From the NCBI GenBank assembly GCA_019635015.1, contig JAHCAG010000007.1:1-64000 (forward strand): DNA of 64,000 nt, written 5' to 3'. The stretch is from Burkholderiales bacterium (GTDB taxonomy: Bacteria; Pseudomonadota; Gammaproteobacteria; Burkholderiales; SG8-41). A program made the translations under genes and the position numbers. A model generated the notes under the pieces. The model was given only the letters and a program-made list of their open reading frames with translations, did not search any database and was not told where the DNA came from. Shown here in pieces: positions 1 through 8,890 of the stretch (within the stretch, counting starts at the first letter, position 1; each line of letters opens with the position of its first letter).

Positions 1-1208
1 ACGATCTCGGTCCAGTACATCCACACCAGGGACACCAGCGTGACGCCCCACATCAGCATGAAGATCGTGCTGTTGACGCCGGTGATGTCGACCAGCGCGC
101 CGAACATGATCGGCAGCAGGAAGCCGCCCATGCCGCCGGCCAGACCGACGATTCCGGAGACGACGCCGATGTTGTGCGAATACTCGTCGGAGATGTATTT
201 GAAGACCGAAGCCTTTCCCACCGCCCAGGCCACGCCCATCACGAACATCAGCGCAGTGAACACCCAGACATTGAGGCCGATGTGGAAGGACATGTCACCC
301 TTCGCGGTGCGGATTACCAGGTCGGTCTGCGGGTAGGACAGGAAAAACAGGCAGACCCAGGAGATCAGCATCACCCACCAGGTCACCGGGTGCGCGCCGA
401 AACGGTCCGACAGCCAGCCGCCGATCGCGCGCAGCACGCCCCCTGGCAGGGAAAAGCAGGCGGCGAGCAGCGCCGCGGCGCGGATGTCGAAGCCGTATTC
501 GGTGATGTAGTACTTGGTCATCCACAGCGACAGGGCGACGTAGCCGCCGAAGACGATGGAGTAGTACTGGCACAGCTTCCAGACGTTGGGGTCCTTCAGC
601 ACGCCGAGCTGCTCCCTCATGGTCACGGATTTCGGCACCACGTGGGATTCGTCGTGGTGCGACAGGAACCAGAAGGCCAGCGCGGTCACCAGCATCGCCG
701 CCGCATAGACCTTGGGCACCATCGTCCAGCCGTAGGCGACGACCAGCGCCGGCGCGACGAACTTGGTCACCGCGGCCCCGGAATTGCCGGCGCCGAACAC
801 GCCCATCGCCATGCCCTGGCGGCTCTTGTCGAACCAGCGGGCGACGTAGGCGATGCCGACCGAGAAGGAGCCGCCGGCAAGTCCGACGAACAGCCCGAGC
901 ACCAGAAAATGCCAGTACTGCGTGGCCTCGCCGATCAGCCAGATCGGCACCACGGTGCACAGCATCAGGATGAAAAACACGATGCGTCCGCCGTACTTGT
1001 CGGTCCACATGCCCAGCGGCAGGCGGATCAGCGAACCGGTCAGCACCGGCATGGCGGCGAGCAGGCCAAACTCGGTTTCGTTGAGGCCCAGAGTTTTCTT
1101 GATCGGGATGCCGATGACGGCAAACATCATCCACACCATGAAACACACGGTGAATGCCAGCGTGCTGCCGCCGAGTACCGACCACTGCTGCGTTGTCCGG
1201 GATGTCAT
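1..1208 (-). CDS. narK: NarK-type nitrate/nitrite MFS transporter (3' end cut by window)
   Basis: Inner-membrane major facilitator that moves nitrate in and/or nitrite out. Reading leftward from ATG 1208 gives about 402 residues open to the window edge, so the C-terminus is missing. Visible family features are a first helix followed by the GLNETEFG loop, the loop-2 signature GMWTDKYGGR, a glycine-rich nitrate-signature stretch (GLAGGSFSVGIAYVARW) and a second one near the cut end (GIVGLAGGMGGFLLP). It lies 183 bp downstream of narL in the same direction, which fits nitrate-responsive control by NarXL. Whether it is a NarK1-type proton symporter or a NarK2-type antiporter cannot be settled here. 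Confidence 0.93.
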   Translation of the reverse strand, partial: MTSRTTQQWSVLGGSTLAFTVCFMVWMMFAVIGIPIKKTLGLNETEFGLLAAMPVLTGSLIRLPLGMWTDKYGGRIVFFILMLCTVVPIWLIGEATQYWHFLVLGLFVGLAGGSFSVGIAYVARWFDKSRQGMAMGVFGAGNSGAAVTKFVAPALVVAYGWTMVPKVYAAAMLVTALAFWFLSHHDESHVVPKSVTMREQLGVLKDPNVWKLCQYYSIVFGGYVALSLWMTKYYITEYGFDIRAAALLAACFSLPGGVLRAIGGWLSDRFGAHPVTWWVMLISWVCLFFLSYPQTDLVIRTAKGDMSFHIGLNVWVFTALMFVMGVAWAVGKASVFKYISDEYSHNIGVVSGIVGLAGGMGGFLLPIMFGALVDITGVNSTIFMLMWGVTLVSLVWMYWTEI

Positions 1209-1319
1209 TGCCGCGCCCTTTCCATGTGCTTGCATGGACAGTAGCGGGCCAAGCCAGGCTGCGATATTCGCCGGAAGGCGGTCGTCGCAAGGCCAAGCGC
1301 ACTAGGCGCCTGCCTGGTT

Positions 1320-1341
1320 CACTAGTACAAAAGAACTAGTG
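1320..1341. promoter_or_regulatory. Perfect 7-bp inverted repeat upstream of narK
   Basis: CACTAGT (1320-1326) and ACTAGTG (1335-1341) flank an 8-nt spacer, about 110 bp upstream of the narK start. It could be a regulator operator or a small hairpin in the narL-narK gap. There is no T-run after it in the direction of transcription, so an intrinsic terminator is unlikely. It does not match the NarL heptamer well. Confidence 0.4.
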
Positions 1342-1376
1342 CCCCTCAGGATACTGCGGCAACCTCGAGGATTGAC

Positions 1377-1410
1377 TATAAGTAATTGTTTTTATTGATA
1401 TTTTTTTGAT
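1377..1410 (+). repeat. AT-rich dispersed element, copy A
   Basis: Shares the blocks TAAGTAATTG and TTTTTATTGATATT with five other copies in the window. This copy lies at the 3' end of narL, and its right part (1392-1410) encodes the last narL codons and the TAA stop on the minus strand. Unlike the other copies, it points opposite to the flanking genes. The opposite strand reads AAACAATTACTTA, one mismatch from the IHF consensus WATCAANNNNTTR. Confidence 0.7.
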
Positions 1411-2051
1411 ACGCCGTGTTCAACGGCGTACACTGCGGCCTGCACGCGGCTGCGCAGCCCGAGCTTGCGCAGGATGTTCTGCACATGGATCTTGACCGTG
1501 CTTTCGGCGAGATCGAATTCGCGGGCAATCGCCTTGTTGCTTTCGCCGCGGGCGAGCGCGACAAGAATTTCGCGCTCGCGCGGACTGAGCTGCTCATGAT
1601 CCTCGCGCGGCGGGGCTGAGGCGCCACGCTTCAGGCCCGCCACCAGCTTTCCGGTCATTTCCGGCGAAATCACGGAATCCCCCGCCGCGGCCCTGCGGAT
1701 GGCGTCGACAAAATAATCGGCATCGATGTTCTTCAGCAGGTAGCCCGCTGCCCCGGCCTGCAGCGTGCCGAGCAGGTCTTCCGCATCCTCCGACACGGTC
1801 AGCATCAGCACCCGGGTGTCCGGCAGTTCCTCGGACAGCGTTTTCACCACATCGCGCCCGCCCGCGCCGGGCATGTGCAGGTCAAGCAGCACGACGTCCG
1901 GGCTGAGCTGCCTTGCCTGCTGCACGCCGTCGAGCCCGTCCGCCGCCTCGCCGACGACTTCGATGTCGGGCTGGCGTGCCAGCAGCGCGCGGATGCCGCT
2001 GCGGAACAGCTGGTGGTCATCGACCAGCAGCACGCGCAACCGGCCGCTCAT
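1392..2051 (-). CDS. narL: NarL-family response regulator
   Basis: 219-aa two-component response regulator that binds DNA. The N-terminal receiver has acidic residues D11 and D12, phospho-acceptor D57, T85 and K107. The C-terminal LuxR/NarL helix-turn-helix spans about residues 150-215 (LSPREREIL, then the recognition region around STVKIHVQNILRKL). The start overlaps the narX stop by 4 bp (ATGA), so the pair is translationally coupled. It is expected to control nitrate-respiration genes, including the adjacent narK. The final residues SKKYQ and the stop codon come from the AT-rich element, so the C-terminal tail is locally odd. Confidence 0.93.
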   Translation of the reverse strand: MSGRLRVLLVDDHQLFRSGIRALLARQPDIEVVGEAADGLDGVQQARQLSPDVVLLDLHMPGAGGRDVVKTLSEELPDTRVLMLTVSEDAEDLLGTLQAGAAGYLLKNIDADYFVDAIRRAAAGDSVISPEMTGKLVAGLKRGASAPPREDHEQLSPREREILVALARGESNKAIAREFDLAESTVKIHVQNILRKLGLRSRVQAAVYAVEHGVSKKYQ

Positions 2052-4024
2052 GCCGGTACCCCGTGCGGCCGCCCCGCCGCATGCGCCGCGGCCTGCACCA
2101 CGGGCAGGGTCAGGGTCACCGTGGTGCCGCCGCCATCACCCGAACGGACCTCAATGCGGCCGCCGATGCGCTGCGCCCTCTCCTGCATGATGCGCAGTCC
2201 GATATGCCCGTCGGAAGCCGATGCTGCAGCGGCAACATCGAAACCGTGCCCGTCATCGTGGATGGTGAAGCGGTAATCGGCGTCACGCCGCACCGCGAGC
2301 GATACCCTGCCGGCGCCGGCATGTTTGCGCACGTTGGAGAGCGCCTCCTGCAGGATGTGCAGCACCTGCAGTTGGGTTTCCGCCTGCAGCGGCACCCCTG
2401 TTCCGTCGTCCTCGAAGACAGTCAGCAGTCCCGACTGCTGCCCGAAGCGCTCGAGCATGTGGCGCAGGGCGCTGCCGATGTCCTCCTCCTGCTTTACCCG
2501 GACGCGGAAATGCGTCAGCAGCTCCCGTACATCGTCATAACTTTCCTGCACGCCTTCGCGGATGCGGCCCAGCACTTCCCCGATCTCACCGCGGGCATTG
2601 CGCCGCAGGGAATCCTCGAGCATCTGCACCTGCAGGTTGAGAAAGGCCAGTGACTGCGCGATCGAATCGTGGAGTTCCCTGGCCAGCAGGCTGCGCTCTT
2701 CGTAGACCGCAAGTTCGCGGTCCCGCGAAGCCAGACGCCGGTTTTCGATCGCGACGCCGAGATGCTGGCCGAGCGCCTCCAGCATCTGACGGTCCTCGGC
2801 GGTGATCCGCTGCGGGGCACTGAAATACAGGTTGAACACGCCCAGCAACTCGCCTTTCAGGCGGATCGGGAAAATGGCAACCACACGGTAGCCCGCCCGG
2901 CGACAGTCGATGGCGATCTCTGGCGCAATCTCGTCCAGCGAGTCGACCTCGCTGCGCGCACGCTGCGCTGCCACACCGCAGAGGCACTCGCCCATGTCAA
3001 TGCAACGCTCCTCCGACGCAAATTCCTCGGAAAGCCCCTCATGCGCATAAAGATGCAGGCGCCGGGTTTCGGCGTCGAACAGCCGCACGGCGCCGCCGGT
3101 GGCGCCATGGAGCACCATCAGCCGGCGCAGGAAGCCGCGGCACAGTTCCTCGGTCACTGCAGGCTCGTTGAGCAGCTGCGCAACACCATAGAGTTCTGCG
3201 AGTTCGCGGTTGCGGTCTGCCAGATCGCGGGTTTTTTCCGCGACCCGCTCCTCCAGCGTGGCATAAATGTCCTGCAGGCGGCTCGCCATGCGGTTAAAAC
3301 CTTCGGCCAGTTCGCCGAACTCGTCGCGCGTCTCGACCGGCAGCCGGACTTCGAAATCCCCTGCGGTCATCCGCTGCATGCCGCCCGCCAGACCCTCCAC
3401 CGGCCGCACCACCAGCAGGAACATCAGCTGGATAAGCGCCACAGTCCCGACCAGCGCCAGCAGGATCAGCCCGAACTGCATGTAGCGCAGGATCGAGATG
3501 TTACGGGCGTTGTGCATCTCGGCCAGCCGCACGACCTGGTCGATCCGCTCCACGAATGACTCGACGGCGACACGCAGTTCCGGCATCAGCTGCGTCCGCT
3601 GCAGGGCATCGCCACCGGCAATCCGCAACACCAGCGGCTTGAAAGCCTGCTGCCATTGCTGCTCGACACCCACCAGTTCGGCGAGTATTTCACCATCCCT
3701 GGGCAGCACCAGCGGGCGCACCGGATCCCCGGCCTTCAGGCCGGCGAGCACCTCCTCGAAACGCCGCAACTCCACCGCCAGTTCGCTGCTGACGCCGGAA
3801 TCCCTTCCCTGCGGATCCTGCGCCAGCAGGTAGGCGATGCGGTACGAGCGCATGCGCTCGCTGCCCATGTCATTGATGACCGCCGCACCACCCTCCAGCT
3901 TCCAGGATTCGTAGAGCGTGAAGCCGACAGCCGTCAGCGCCACCGAGAAAAAGGCGATCGCCATCCAGAACAGCTTGACGCTCAGTTTCGGTCTGGGCAG
4001 GGTGACTGGCAAATGCAGCTCCAT
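2048..4024 (-). CDS. narX: NarX-type nitrate/nitrite sensor histidine kinase
   Basis: 658-aa membrane sensor kinase. It has a first transmembrane helix at about 15-36, then a periplasmic region that opens with a P-box-like sequence (INDMGSERMRSYR), the nitrate-binding signature of NarX/NarQ. A second helix lies at about 183-206, followed by HAMP and coiled coil (about 205-275). A cytoplasmic GAF-like module with cysteines follows, then a HisKA_3 domain with phospho-acceptor H452 in ELHDSIAQ, and an HATPase_c domain with the DDGHGFD box. It starts 30 bp after ccoS and overlaps narL by 4 bp. The P-box makes a nitrate/nitrite ligand very likely. Confidence 0.93.
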   Translation of the reverse strand: MELHLPVTLPRPKLSVKLFWMAIAFFSVALTAVGFTLYESWKLEGGAAVINDMGSERMRSYRIAYLLAQDPQGRDSGVSSELAVELRRFEEVLAGLKAGDPVRPLVLPRDGEILAELVGVEQQWQQAFKPLVLRIAGGDALQRTQLMPELRVAVESFVERIDQVVRLAEMHNARNISILRYMQFGLILLALVGTVALIQLMFLLVVRPVEGLAGGMQRMTAGDFEVRLPVETRDEFGELAEGFNRMASRLQDIYATLEERVAEKTRDLADRNRELAELYGVAQLLNEPAVTEELCRGFLRRLMVLHGATGGAVRLFDAETRRLHLYAHEGLSEEFASEERCIDMGECLCGVAAQRARSEVDSLDEIAPEIAIDCRRAGYRVVAIFPIRLKGELLGVFNLYFSAPQRITAEDRQMLEALGQHLGVAIENRRLASRDRELAVYEERSLLARELHDSIAQSLAFLNLQVQMLEDSLRRNARGEIGEVLGRIREGVQESYDDVRELLTHFRVRVKQEEDIGSALRHMLERFGQQSGLLTVFEDDGTGVPLQAETQLQVLHILQEALSNVRKHAGAGRVSLAVRRDADYRFTIHDDGHGFDVAAAASASDGHIGLRIMQERAQRIGGRIEVRSGDGGGTTVTLTLPVVQAAAHAAGRPHGVPA

Positions 4025-4054
4025 GGTCGGCGATTCCCGTGCGGCCGCACCATG

Positions 4055-4207
4055 TTAACGCTTGTCCTCGTCGTCATCCATCAGGATGCGGTGCGCAGGC
4101 CCCTCCATGTCATCAAACTGCCCGCTCTTCAGCGCCCACCAGAAGACGGCGCCGATGGCGAACACCAGCACCACGCTCAGCGGGATCAGCAGGTAGAGGA
4201 TGTCCAT
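4055..4207 (-). CDS. ccoS: CcoS, cbb3-type cytochrome oxidase assembly protein
   Basis: A 50-aa membrane protein: MDILYLLIPLSVVLVF starts one N-terminal helix, followed by WWALKSGQFDDMEGPA and a short acidic tail (DDDEDKR). The FWWA..SGQFDD..GPA pattern is the CcoS signature. CcoS is needed for cofactor insertion into cbb3-type oxidase. The start lies 12 bp after the ccoI stop, and narX follows 30 bp later, so all three appear to be on one transcript. The ccoNOPQ and ccoGH genes are not in this window. Confidence 0.92.
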   Translation of the reverse strand: MDILYLLIPLSVVLVFAIGAVFWWALKSGQFDDMEGPAHRILMDDDEDKR

Positions 4208-4219
4208 TTCGGTGCCGTC

Positions 4220-6679
4220 CTATTTTTCCGGCGCCGCTAGCCGCAGCGCATTCAGCACCACCAGCAGCGAGCTCGCCGACATGCCGGCCGCCGCAATGAG
4301 CGGTGTCACCAGGCCGGCCATCGCCAACGGCAGGGCCACTGCATTGTAGGCCATGGTCCAGCCCAGGTTCTGTCGAATCACCCGCAGCGTACGGCGCGCT
4401 TCCCGCACGGTTTCGGCCAGCACGTCGAGCCTGTCGCCGAGCAGGATGATGTCGGCGCTGACCTGGGCAAGTTCGGTGCCGCTCCCCGGCGCGATCGACA
4501 CCTGCGCCCGGGCCAGCACCGGAGCATCATTGACGCCGTCGCCAACCATCGCCACCACCGCGCCACGGGCCTGCAGTTTTTCCACATAGGCCAGCTTGTC
4601 CGCCGGCGCCGCCCCTCCGGCGTAATCCGTGATGCCGAGTTCGAACGCGGTGTGCGCAACACGCTGCCTGCGGTCGCCGGAAAGCAGCGAAACCCGGACG
4701 CCGCCGGCCACAAGATCGCGGACCAGTGCTGCCGCATCATGTCGCACCACGTCGTCGAGAAGGAACAATGCGATCCAGCCCTTGTCATCTCCGAGCGCGA
4801 CCACGGCGATGGCATCGGGCACACATTCCAGGTCGGACGGCAGCGCCTGCCCGTGCAGGGCTGCCACGTAATCAGGGCTGCCGATGCGCAGCAGGCGGCC
4901 GCCCACGGAGCCTTCGATGCCCTGACCGGTGACGGCGCCCACGCCGCTGGCCACCGGATGCACGCCGTTGGCCGCCGCCACCAGTGCGCGGCCCACCGGA
5001 TGCTCGGACCAGGATTCGAGTGCCGCGGCGAGCGCGAGGCAGCGCTCCGGCGACTCCGTGGCCAGCGTCCTGACTCCGGCTAGCGCCATGCGGCCGCTGG
5101 TCAGCGTGCCCGTCTTGTCGAACACGAAATGGGTGGCGCGCGCCAGTGTCTCCAGCGCGGTACCGCGGGTTACCAGCACTCCCGCGCGGTAGGCCGAACC
5201 GGTCGCCGCGGTCAGCGCGGCGGGAGTGGCCAGCGACAGCGCGCAGGGACAGGTCACCACCAGCATCGCCACCGCGACCCACAGTGCCTGCTGCGGATCG
5301 ATCTGCCACCAGACCGCGAAAGTCGCCAGCGTCAGCAGCAGCAGCACGGCCACGAACCAGCGCGCGACATGATCGGCGAGCTGCGCGATGCGCGGCTTCT
5401 CGGTCTGCGCGCGATCCATCAGGCGCACGATGCCGGCCAGCACGGTGTCCTCGCCGATGCGCGTGACCCGCATTGTCACCACGCCGTCAAGATTCATCGC
5501 CCCGCCGGTCAGCGGATCGCCGGGACGCTTGGCGACCGGCCGCGATTCTCCGGTCAGCAGAGACTCGTCCGCCTTGCTCCTGCCCTCGACGACAATGCCG
5601 TCGGCCGGAATCGCCTCGCCCGGACGCACGCGCAGAAGATCACCCGGACGCAGCGCCGCGGCAACAACCCGCTCGGCGGAGCCGTCTCCCAGGATGCGTT
5701 CGGCGGTGGCCGGCACCAGGCGCACCAGGCGCTCCTGCGTCCTCACCGCCTTCGCCCGCGCCTCCATTTCGAGAAAACGCGCGCCGAGCAGCAGGAACAC
5801 GAACATCGATACCGAGTCGAAATAGACGTCTCCGGAAGCCGTCCATGTCGCGTAGACGCTGGCCACGAAGGCGATCACGATGCCCAGCGTGACCGGCACG
5901 TCCATGCCGACGCGCCCCCGGCGCAGGTCACGCCAGGCACCGTCGTAAAAGGGGATGGCTGACCACAGGGCCACCGGCAGTGTCAGAACAAAGCTGGCGA
6001 GGCGCATCAACTGCTCGATGTCCGGAGTCATCGCACCCTTGGCGATGTACACCGGGACGGCATACATCATCACCTGCATCATGCTGAAGCCGGCAATGAA
6101 CAGGCGCCACAGCAGGACGCCGCGCTCGCGGCGCAATCTCTCCTCCGCCCGTCCCGCATCGTAAGGATGAGCCGAATAGCCAAGCCCGGCGACCGCGCCG
6201 AGGATCGCGCTGAGTGCAGTGACGCGGGAATCCCAGCGCACCCGGGCACGTCGCGTCGCATAGTTCAGCGACACCGCAGAGACGCCGGCAAGGCGCGCGA
6301 TGCTCTGCTCGATCAGCCAGACGCAGGCCGCGCAGGTCACGCCGTCGATCAGCAGGGACGCCTCTTTTTCATGCTCACCGGCATCCCTGACGAAGTTGCG
6401 CTGCACCTCCGGCATGTCGTACACGCCCAGTTCAGCGGGAATCGCTGCCGCGCCCTGCGCTGAGGGTGCCATGGCCGTGCGGTTGCGGTAATAGGCGCCA
6501 AGGCCGTTGTCGATGATGGTCTGCGCGACGGCCTGGCAGCCGCGGCAGCAGGTGCTGCGCCCGGCGCCTTCCACGCGCACCGGGAACACCGCATCACCGA
6601 CGGGCAATCCGCAATGGAAACACCCCGCGGCGGAGTCCGGCGCGGGGTGATTTCCGGGAAACGGCGATGTTGCCGTCAT
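4220..6679 (-). CDS. ccoI: CcoI/FixI copper-translocating P1B-type ATPase
   Basis: 819-aa P-type ATPase of the FixI/CcoI branch, which exports copper from the cytoplasm for cbb3 oxidase assembly. The N-terminus has the Cys-rich region typical of the branch (CFHCGLPV, CCRGCQAV), then a heavy-metal domain with GVTCAACVWL. Further on are the membrane motif TCPCALS, the phosphorylation site D521 in DKTGT, and the hinge GDGVNDAP. The ompW stop lies only 10 bp upstream, with a GGGCGGG ribosome-binding sequence between them, so the gene is probably read through from the ompW promoter. Downstream is ccoS. Confidence 0.95.
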   Translation of the reverse strand: MTATSPFPGNHPAPDSAAGCFHCGLPVGDAVFPVRVEGAGRSTCCRGCQAVAQTIIDNGLGAYYRNRTAMAPSAQGAAAIPAELGVYDMPEVQRNFVRDAGEHEKEASLLIDGVTCAACVWLIEQSIARLAGVSAVSLNYATRRARVRWDSRVTALSAILGAVAGLGYSAHPYDAGRAEERLRRERGVLLWRLFIAGFSMMQVMMYAVPVYIAKGAMTPDIEQLMRLASFVLTLPVALWSAIPFYDGAWRDLRRGRVGMDVPVTLGIVIAFVASVYATWTASGDVYFDSVSMFVFLLLGARFLEMEARAKAVRTQERLVRLVPATAERILGDGSAERVVAAALRPGDLLRVRPGEAIPADGIVVEGRSKADESLLTGESRPVAKRPGDPLTGGAMNLDGVVTMRVTRIGEDTVLAGIVRLMDRAQTEKPRIAQLADHVARWFVAVLLLLTLATFAVWWQIDPQQALWVAVAMLVVTCPCALSLATPAALTAATGSAYRAGVLVTRGTALETLARATHFVFDKTGTLTSGRMALAGVRTLATESPERCLALAAALESWSEHPVGRALVAAANGVHPVASGVGAVTGQGIEGSVGGRLLRIGSPDYVAALHGQALPSDLECVPDAIAVVALGDDKGWIALFLLDDVVRHDAAALVRDLVAGGVRVSLLSGDRRQRVAHTAFELGITDYAGGAAPADKLAYVEKLQARGAVVAMVGDGVNDAPVLARAQVSIAPGSGTELAQVSADIILLGDRLDVLAETVREARRTLRVIRQNLGWTMAYNAVALPLAMAGLVTPLIAAAGMSASSLLVVLNALRLAAPEK

Positions 6680-6689
6680 GTCCCGCCCA

Positions 6690-7286
6690 TCAGAACTTCA
6701 TCCCGATGCCCAGTCCCAGCACCAGCGGGTTGATCTTGAAATGGGCCGCATGGGCGCCGGTCGCAGTCAGTGTGACGTCGGTATCGATCCATATTTTCTT
6801 CAGGTCGATATTGAGGAAAAAAGTCTTGTTGAGCGGGATGTCGGCTCCCAGCTGCAATGCGCCGCCCCAGCTGCTTTTGTCAACGGTGGCCGCACCGGCA
6901 AGAAGGTTGATGTCATAGAAGCGCGTGTAGTTTATGCCTGCGCCGACATAGGGACGGAACGACGGGCTGTCCGGCGCAAAATGATACTGCAGTGTCAGCG
7001 TCGGCGGCAGCAGGGCCACGGAACCGATGTTCGTGCCCGCTGAAGTGATCCCGTGCTTTTTCGTGGCGAGGATCAGTTCGAGTCCGAGGTTGCGCGTCAC
7101 GAAATAGGTGAAATCGAGCTCCAGCGTGGTTTCCGTGCTGGCGTTCAGGTTCAGTGCCGATGAACTGGCGTCCGGATTGATGTTGATCACGCGTGCGCGC
7201 GCCAGCCAGTCTCCCTGTGCGGCCTGTGCCGCGCCCGCCATCATGCCGATCGCCAGCAAGGCTGGCAGCCATGACCATCGTTTCAT
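6690..7286 (-). CDS. ompW: OmpW-family outer-membrane protein
   Basis: 198-aa outer-membrane beta-barrel. MKRWSWLPALLAIGMMAG..AQA is a signal peptide. The family motif GDWLARARVININPD follows, then alternating amphipathic strands ending in aromatic F (GLGIGMKF), the usual BAM signal. ATG 7286 is chosen because a GGGAGAAG ribosome-binding sequence precedes it and the signal peptide starts there. A consensus FNR box lies 76 bp upstream. OmpW is known to be under FNR control in enterobacteria. The gene heads a probable transcript with ccoI, ccoS and narXL. Confidence 0.93.
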   Translation of the reverse strand: MKRWSWLPALLAIGMMAGAAQAAQGDWLARARVININPDASSSALNLNASTETTLELDFTYFVTRNLGLELILATKKHGITSAGTNIGSVALLPPTLTLQYHFAPDSPSFRPYVGAGINYTRFYDINLLAGAATVDKSSWGGALQLGADIPLNKTFFLNIDLKKIWIDTDVTLTATGAHAAHFKINPLVLGLGIGMKF

Positions 7287-7326
7287 CTGCTTCTCCCGGT
7301 TGTGGATCGTTTGCGAAGTGAACATG

Positions 7327-7375
7327 CGGATTGATCCTAAGGGGGCCGCTCGCAGCACATGTTGACCCACATCAA
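7327..7375 (-). promoter_or_regulatory. FNR/ANR-dependent promoter of ompW
   Basis: TTGAC-CCAC-ATCAA at 7362-7375 fits the FNR consensus TTGAT-N4-ATCAA with one change. Reading leftward, a TAGGAT -10-like hexamer lies at 7339-7334. This predicts a start of transcription near 7327 with the box centred at about -41.5, the class II activator position. Transcription would run into ompW and probably on to ccoI-ccoS-narXL. Confidence 0.75.
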
Positions 7376-7409
7376 ATACCCTGCACGCCGGCAGGGTTGT
7401 CCTTTTAAA

Positions 7410-8117
7410 ATGACGTCCATGATCCCCTGGCTAGAGAGCAGTGACCCCTTCCCGCCGCTGAAACTGGCGTTGCGCGAGCCCAACGGTTTGCTGGCGGCCG
7501 GCGGAACACTGGATGCCGACAGGCTGCTCAGCGCTTACCGCAGCGGCATATTCCCCTGGTACGGCGAGGGTCAGCCTGTGTTGTGGTGGAGTCCGGACCC
7601 GCGCATGGTGCTGTTTCCGGCGGAGTTCCGCCTGCCGCGCTCGCTGGCGAAGCGGCTGCGCCGCCGCGACTATGAAATCCGCATCGACACCGCCTTCGAA
7701 ACAGTGATGCGCGCCTGTGCTGCCCCGCGCGGCGATGGCGCCGGCACGTGGATCACCGCGGACATGATCGGCGCATACTGCACCCTGCACCGTATGGGGC
7801 ATGCACACTCGATCGAAACCTGGATTGACGGAGAACTTGCCGGCGGGCTGTACGGCATCGCGCTGGGCCGGATGTTCTACGGGGAGTCCATGTTCACCCG
7901 GGTTGCGGACGCCTCCAAGATCGCGCTGGTCAGCCTGGTGCACCGGCTCGAAAACCGGCGGTTCGGCATGATCGACTGCCAGATGAACACCGCGCACCTT
8001 GCGCGTTTCGGCGCGCGTGAAATCCCGCGGGACGAATTTTCGCGGCGCCTTGCCGAATTGGTAGACTATGCTGCTCCGGCTGATGTCTGGCGCACTGACG
8101 AAGCACCGACGAACTGA
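7410..8117 (+). CDS. aat: Leucyl/phenylalanyl-tRNA-protein transferase
   Basis: About 235-aa enzyme that attaches Leu or Phe to N-terminal Arg/Lys of proteins, marking them for ClpAP (bacterial N-end rule). Family motifs: [69 protein letters not shown] 7410 and ATG 7419 are both possible and neither has a clear ribosome-binding site. The longer reading from 7359 runs into the FNR box and is unlikely. bpt, an enzyme with a related role, follows at once. Confidence 0.95.
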   Translation: MTSMIPWLESSDPFPPLKLALREPNGLLAAGGTLDADRLLSAYRSGIFPWYGEGQPVLWWSPDPRMVLFPAEFRLPRSLAKRLRRRDYEIRIDTAFETVMRACAAPRGDGAGTWITADMIGAYCTLHRMGHAHSIETWIDGELAGGLYGIALGRMFYGESMFTRVADASKIALVSLVHRLENRRFGMIDCQMNTAHLARFGAREIPRDEFSRRLAELVDYAAPADVWRTDEAPTN

Positions 8118-8127
8118 GTCCGCATCC

Positions 8128-8853
8128 GTGACCTATCTTTCCGAATTTCCGCTCTCGGTACTGCAGTTCTATGCAACGGCACCGTATCCGTGCAGCTATC
8201 TGCCGGAACGCATGGCACGCTCGCAGGTCGCCACACCCAGCCACCTGATAGATGGTCCGGTCTACAGTGAACTGGTGCGCGCCGGTTTTCGCCGCAGCGG
8301 CGCATTCACCTACCGTCCCCATTGCGATCACTGCCGCGCCTGTGTGCCGGTGCGGGTGAATGTCGAGGACTTCCGGGAAAACCGCAGCCAGCGCCGCGCG
8401 TGGAAACGCCATGGCTGCCTCGAATCACGGATGCTGGATCTGAAATACCATCCCGAGCACTATGCGCTGTACCTGCGCTACCAGGCTAGGCGCCATGCCG
8501 GCGGCGGCATGGATCAGGACAGCCGCGAGCAATACCGGCATTTCCTGCTGCAGAGCAATGTCGATTCCCGTCTGGTCGAATTCCGCGAACACGGAGCACT
8601 GCGCATGGTCAGCATCCTCGACCAGTTGCAGGACGGGATTTCCTCGGTGTACACCTTTTTCGATCCCGAGGTGGCCGGCGCCAGCTTCGGCACCTACAAC
8701 ATCCTGTGGCAGGTCGATCTGTGCCGCCGGCTCGACCTGCCCTACCTCTATCTGGGCTACTGGATCGAACAGAGCCGGAAGATGGCCTACAAGATACAGT
8801 TCCAGCCGATGGAAGGCCTGGTCGACGGCCGCTGGCAGGCGCTGGCCGGCTGA
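8128..8853 (+). CDS. bpt: Bpt aspartate/glutamate leucyltransferase
   Basis: About 241-aa ATE1-like enzyme (also called Ate in older annotation) that transfers Leu to N-terminal Asp/Glu. It shows [14 protein letters not shown], the Cys-rich [18 protein letters not shown], and C-terminal [17 protein letters not shown], all typical. GTG 8128 is preferred: it sits 10 bp after aat and aligns with the usual start ([15 protein letters not shown]). An ATG at 8083 that overlaps aat is the alternative. With aat it gives both branches of the leucyl N-end rule side by side. Confidence 0.94.
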   Translation: MTYLSEFPLSVLQFYATAPYPCSYLPERMARSQVATPSHLIDGPVYSELVRAGFRRSGAFTYRPHCDHCRACVPVRVNVEDFRENRSQRRAWKRHGCLESRMLDLKYHPEHYALYLRYQARRHAGGGMDQDSREQYRHFLLQSNVDSRLVEFREHGALRMVSILDQLQDGISSVYTFFDPEVAGASFGTYNILWQVDLCRRLDLPYLYLGYWIEQSRKMAYKIQFQPMEGLVDGRWQALAG

Positions 8854-8890
8854 ACGACGCCGGGCCGGCACAAGCCGGTACAATGCCGGC

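Noticed and set aside
174..1302. Long open readings on both strands over the narK region
   Set aside because: The leftward narK frame shows clear MFS motifs; the other frames are low-complexity shadows.
1374..1387. TTGAC-TATA-AGTAA as an FNR box for narK
   Set aside because: The second half-site matches poorly (AGTAA instead of ATCAA) and lies about 165 bp from the start codon; it is better explained as part of AT-rich element copy A.
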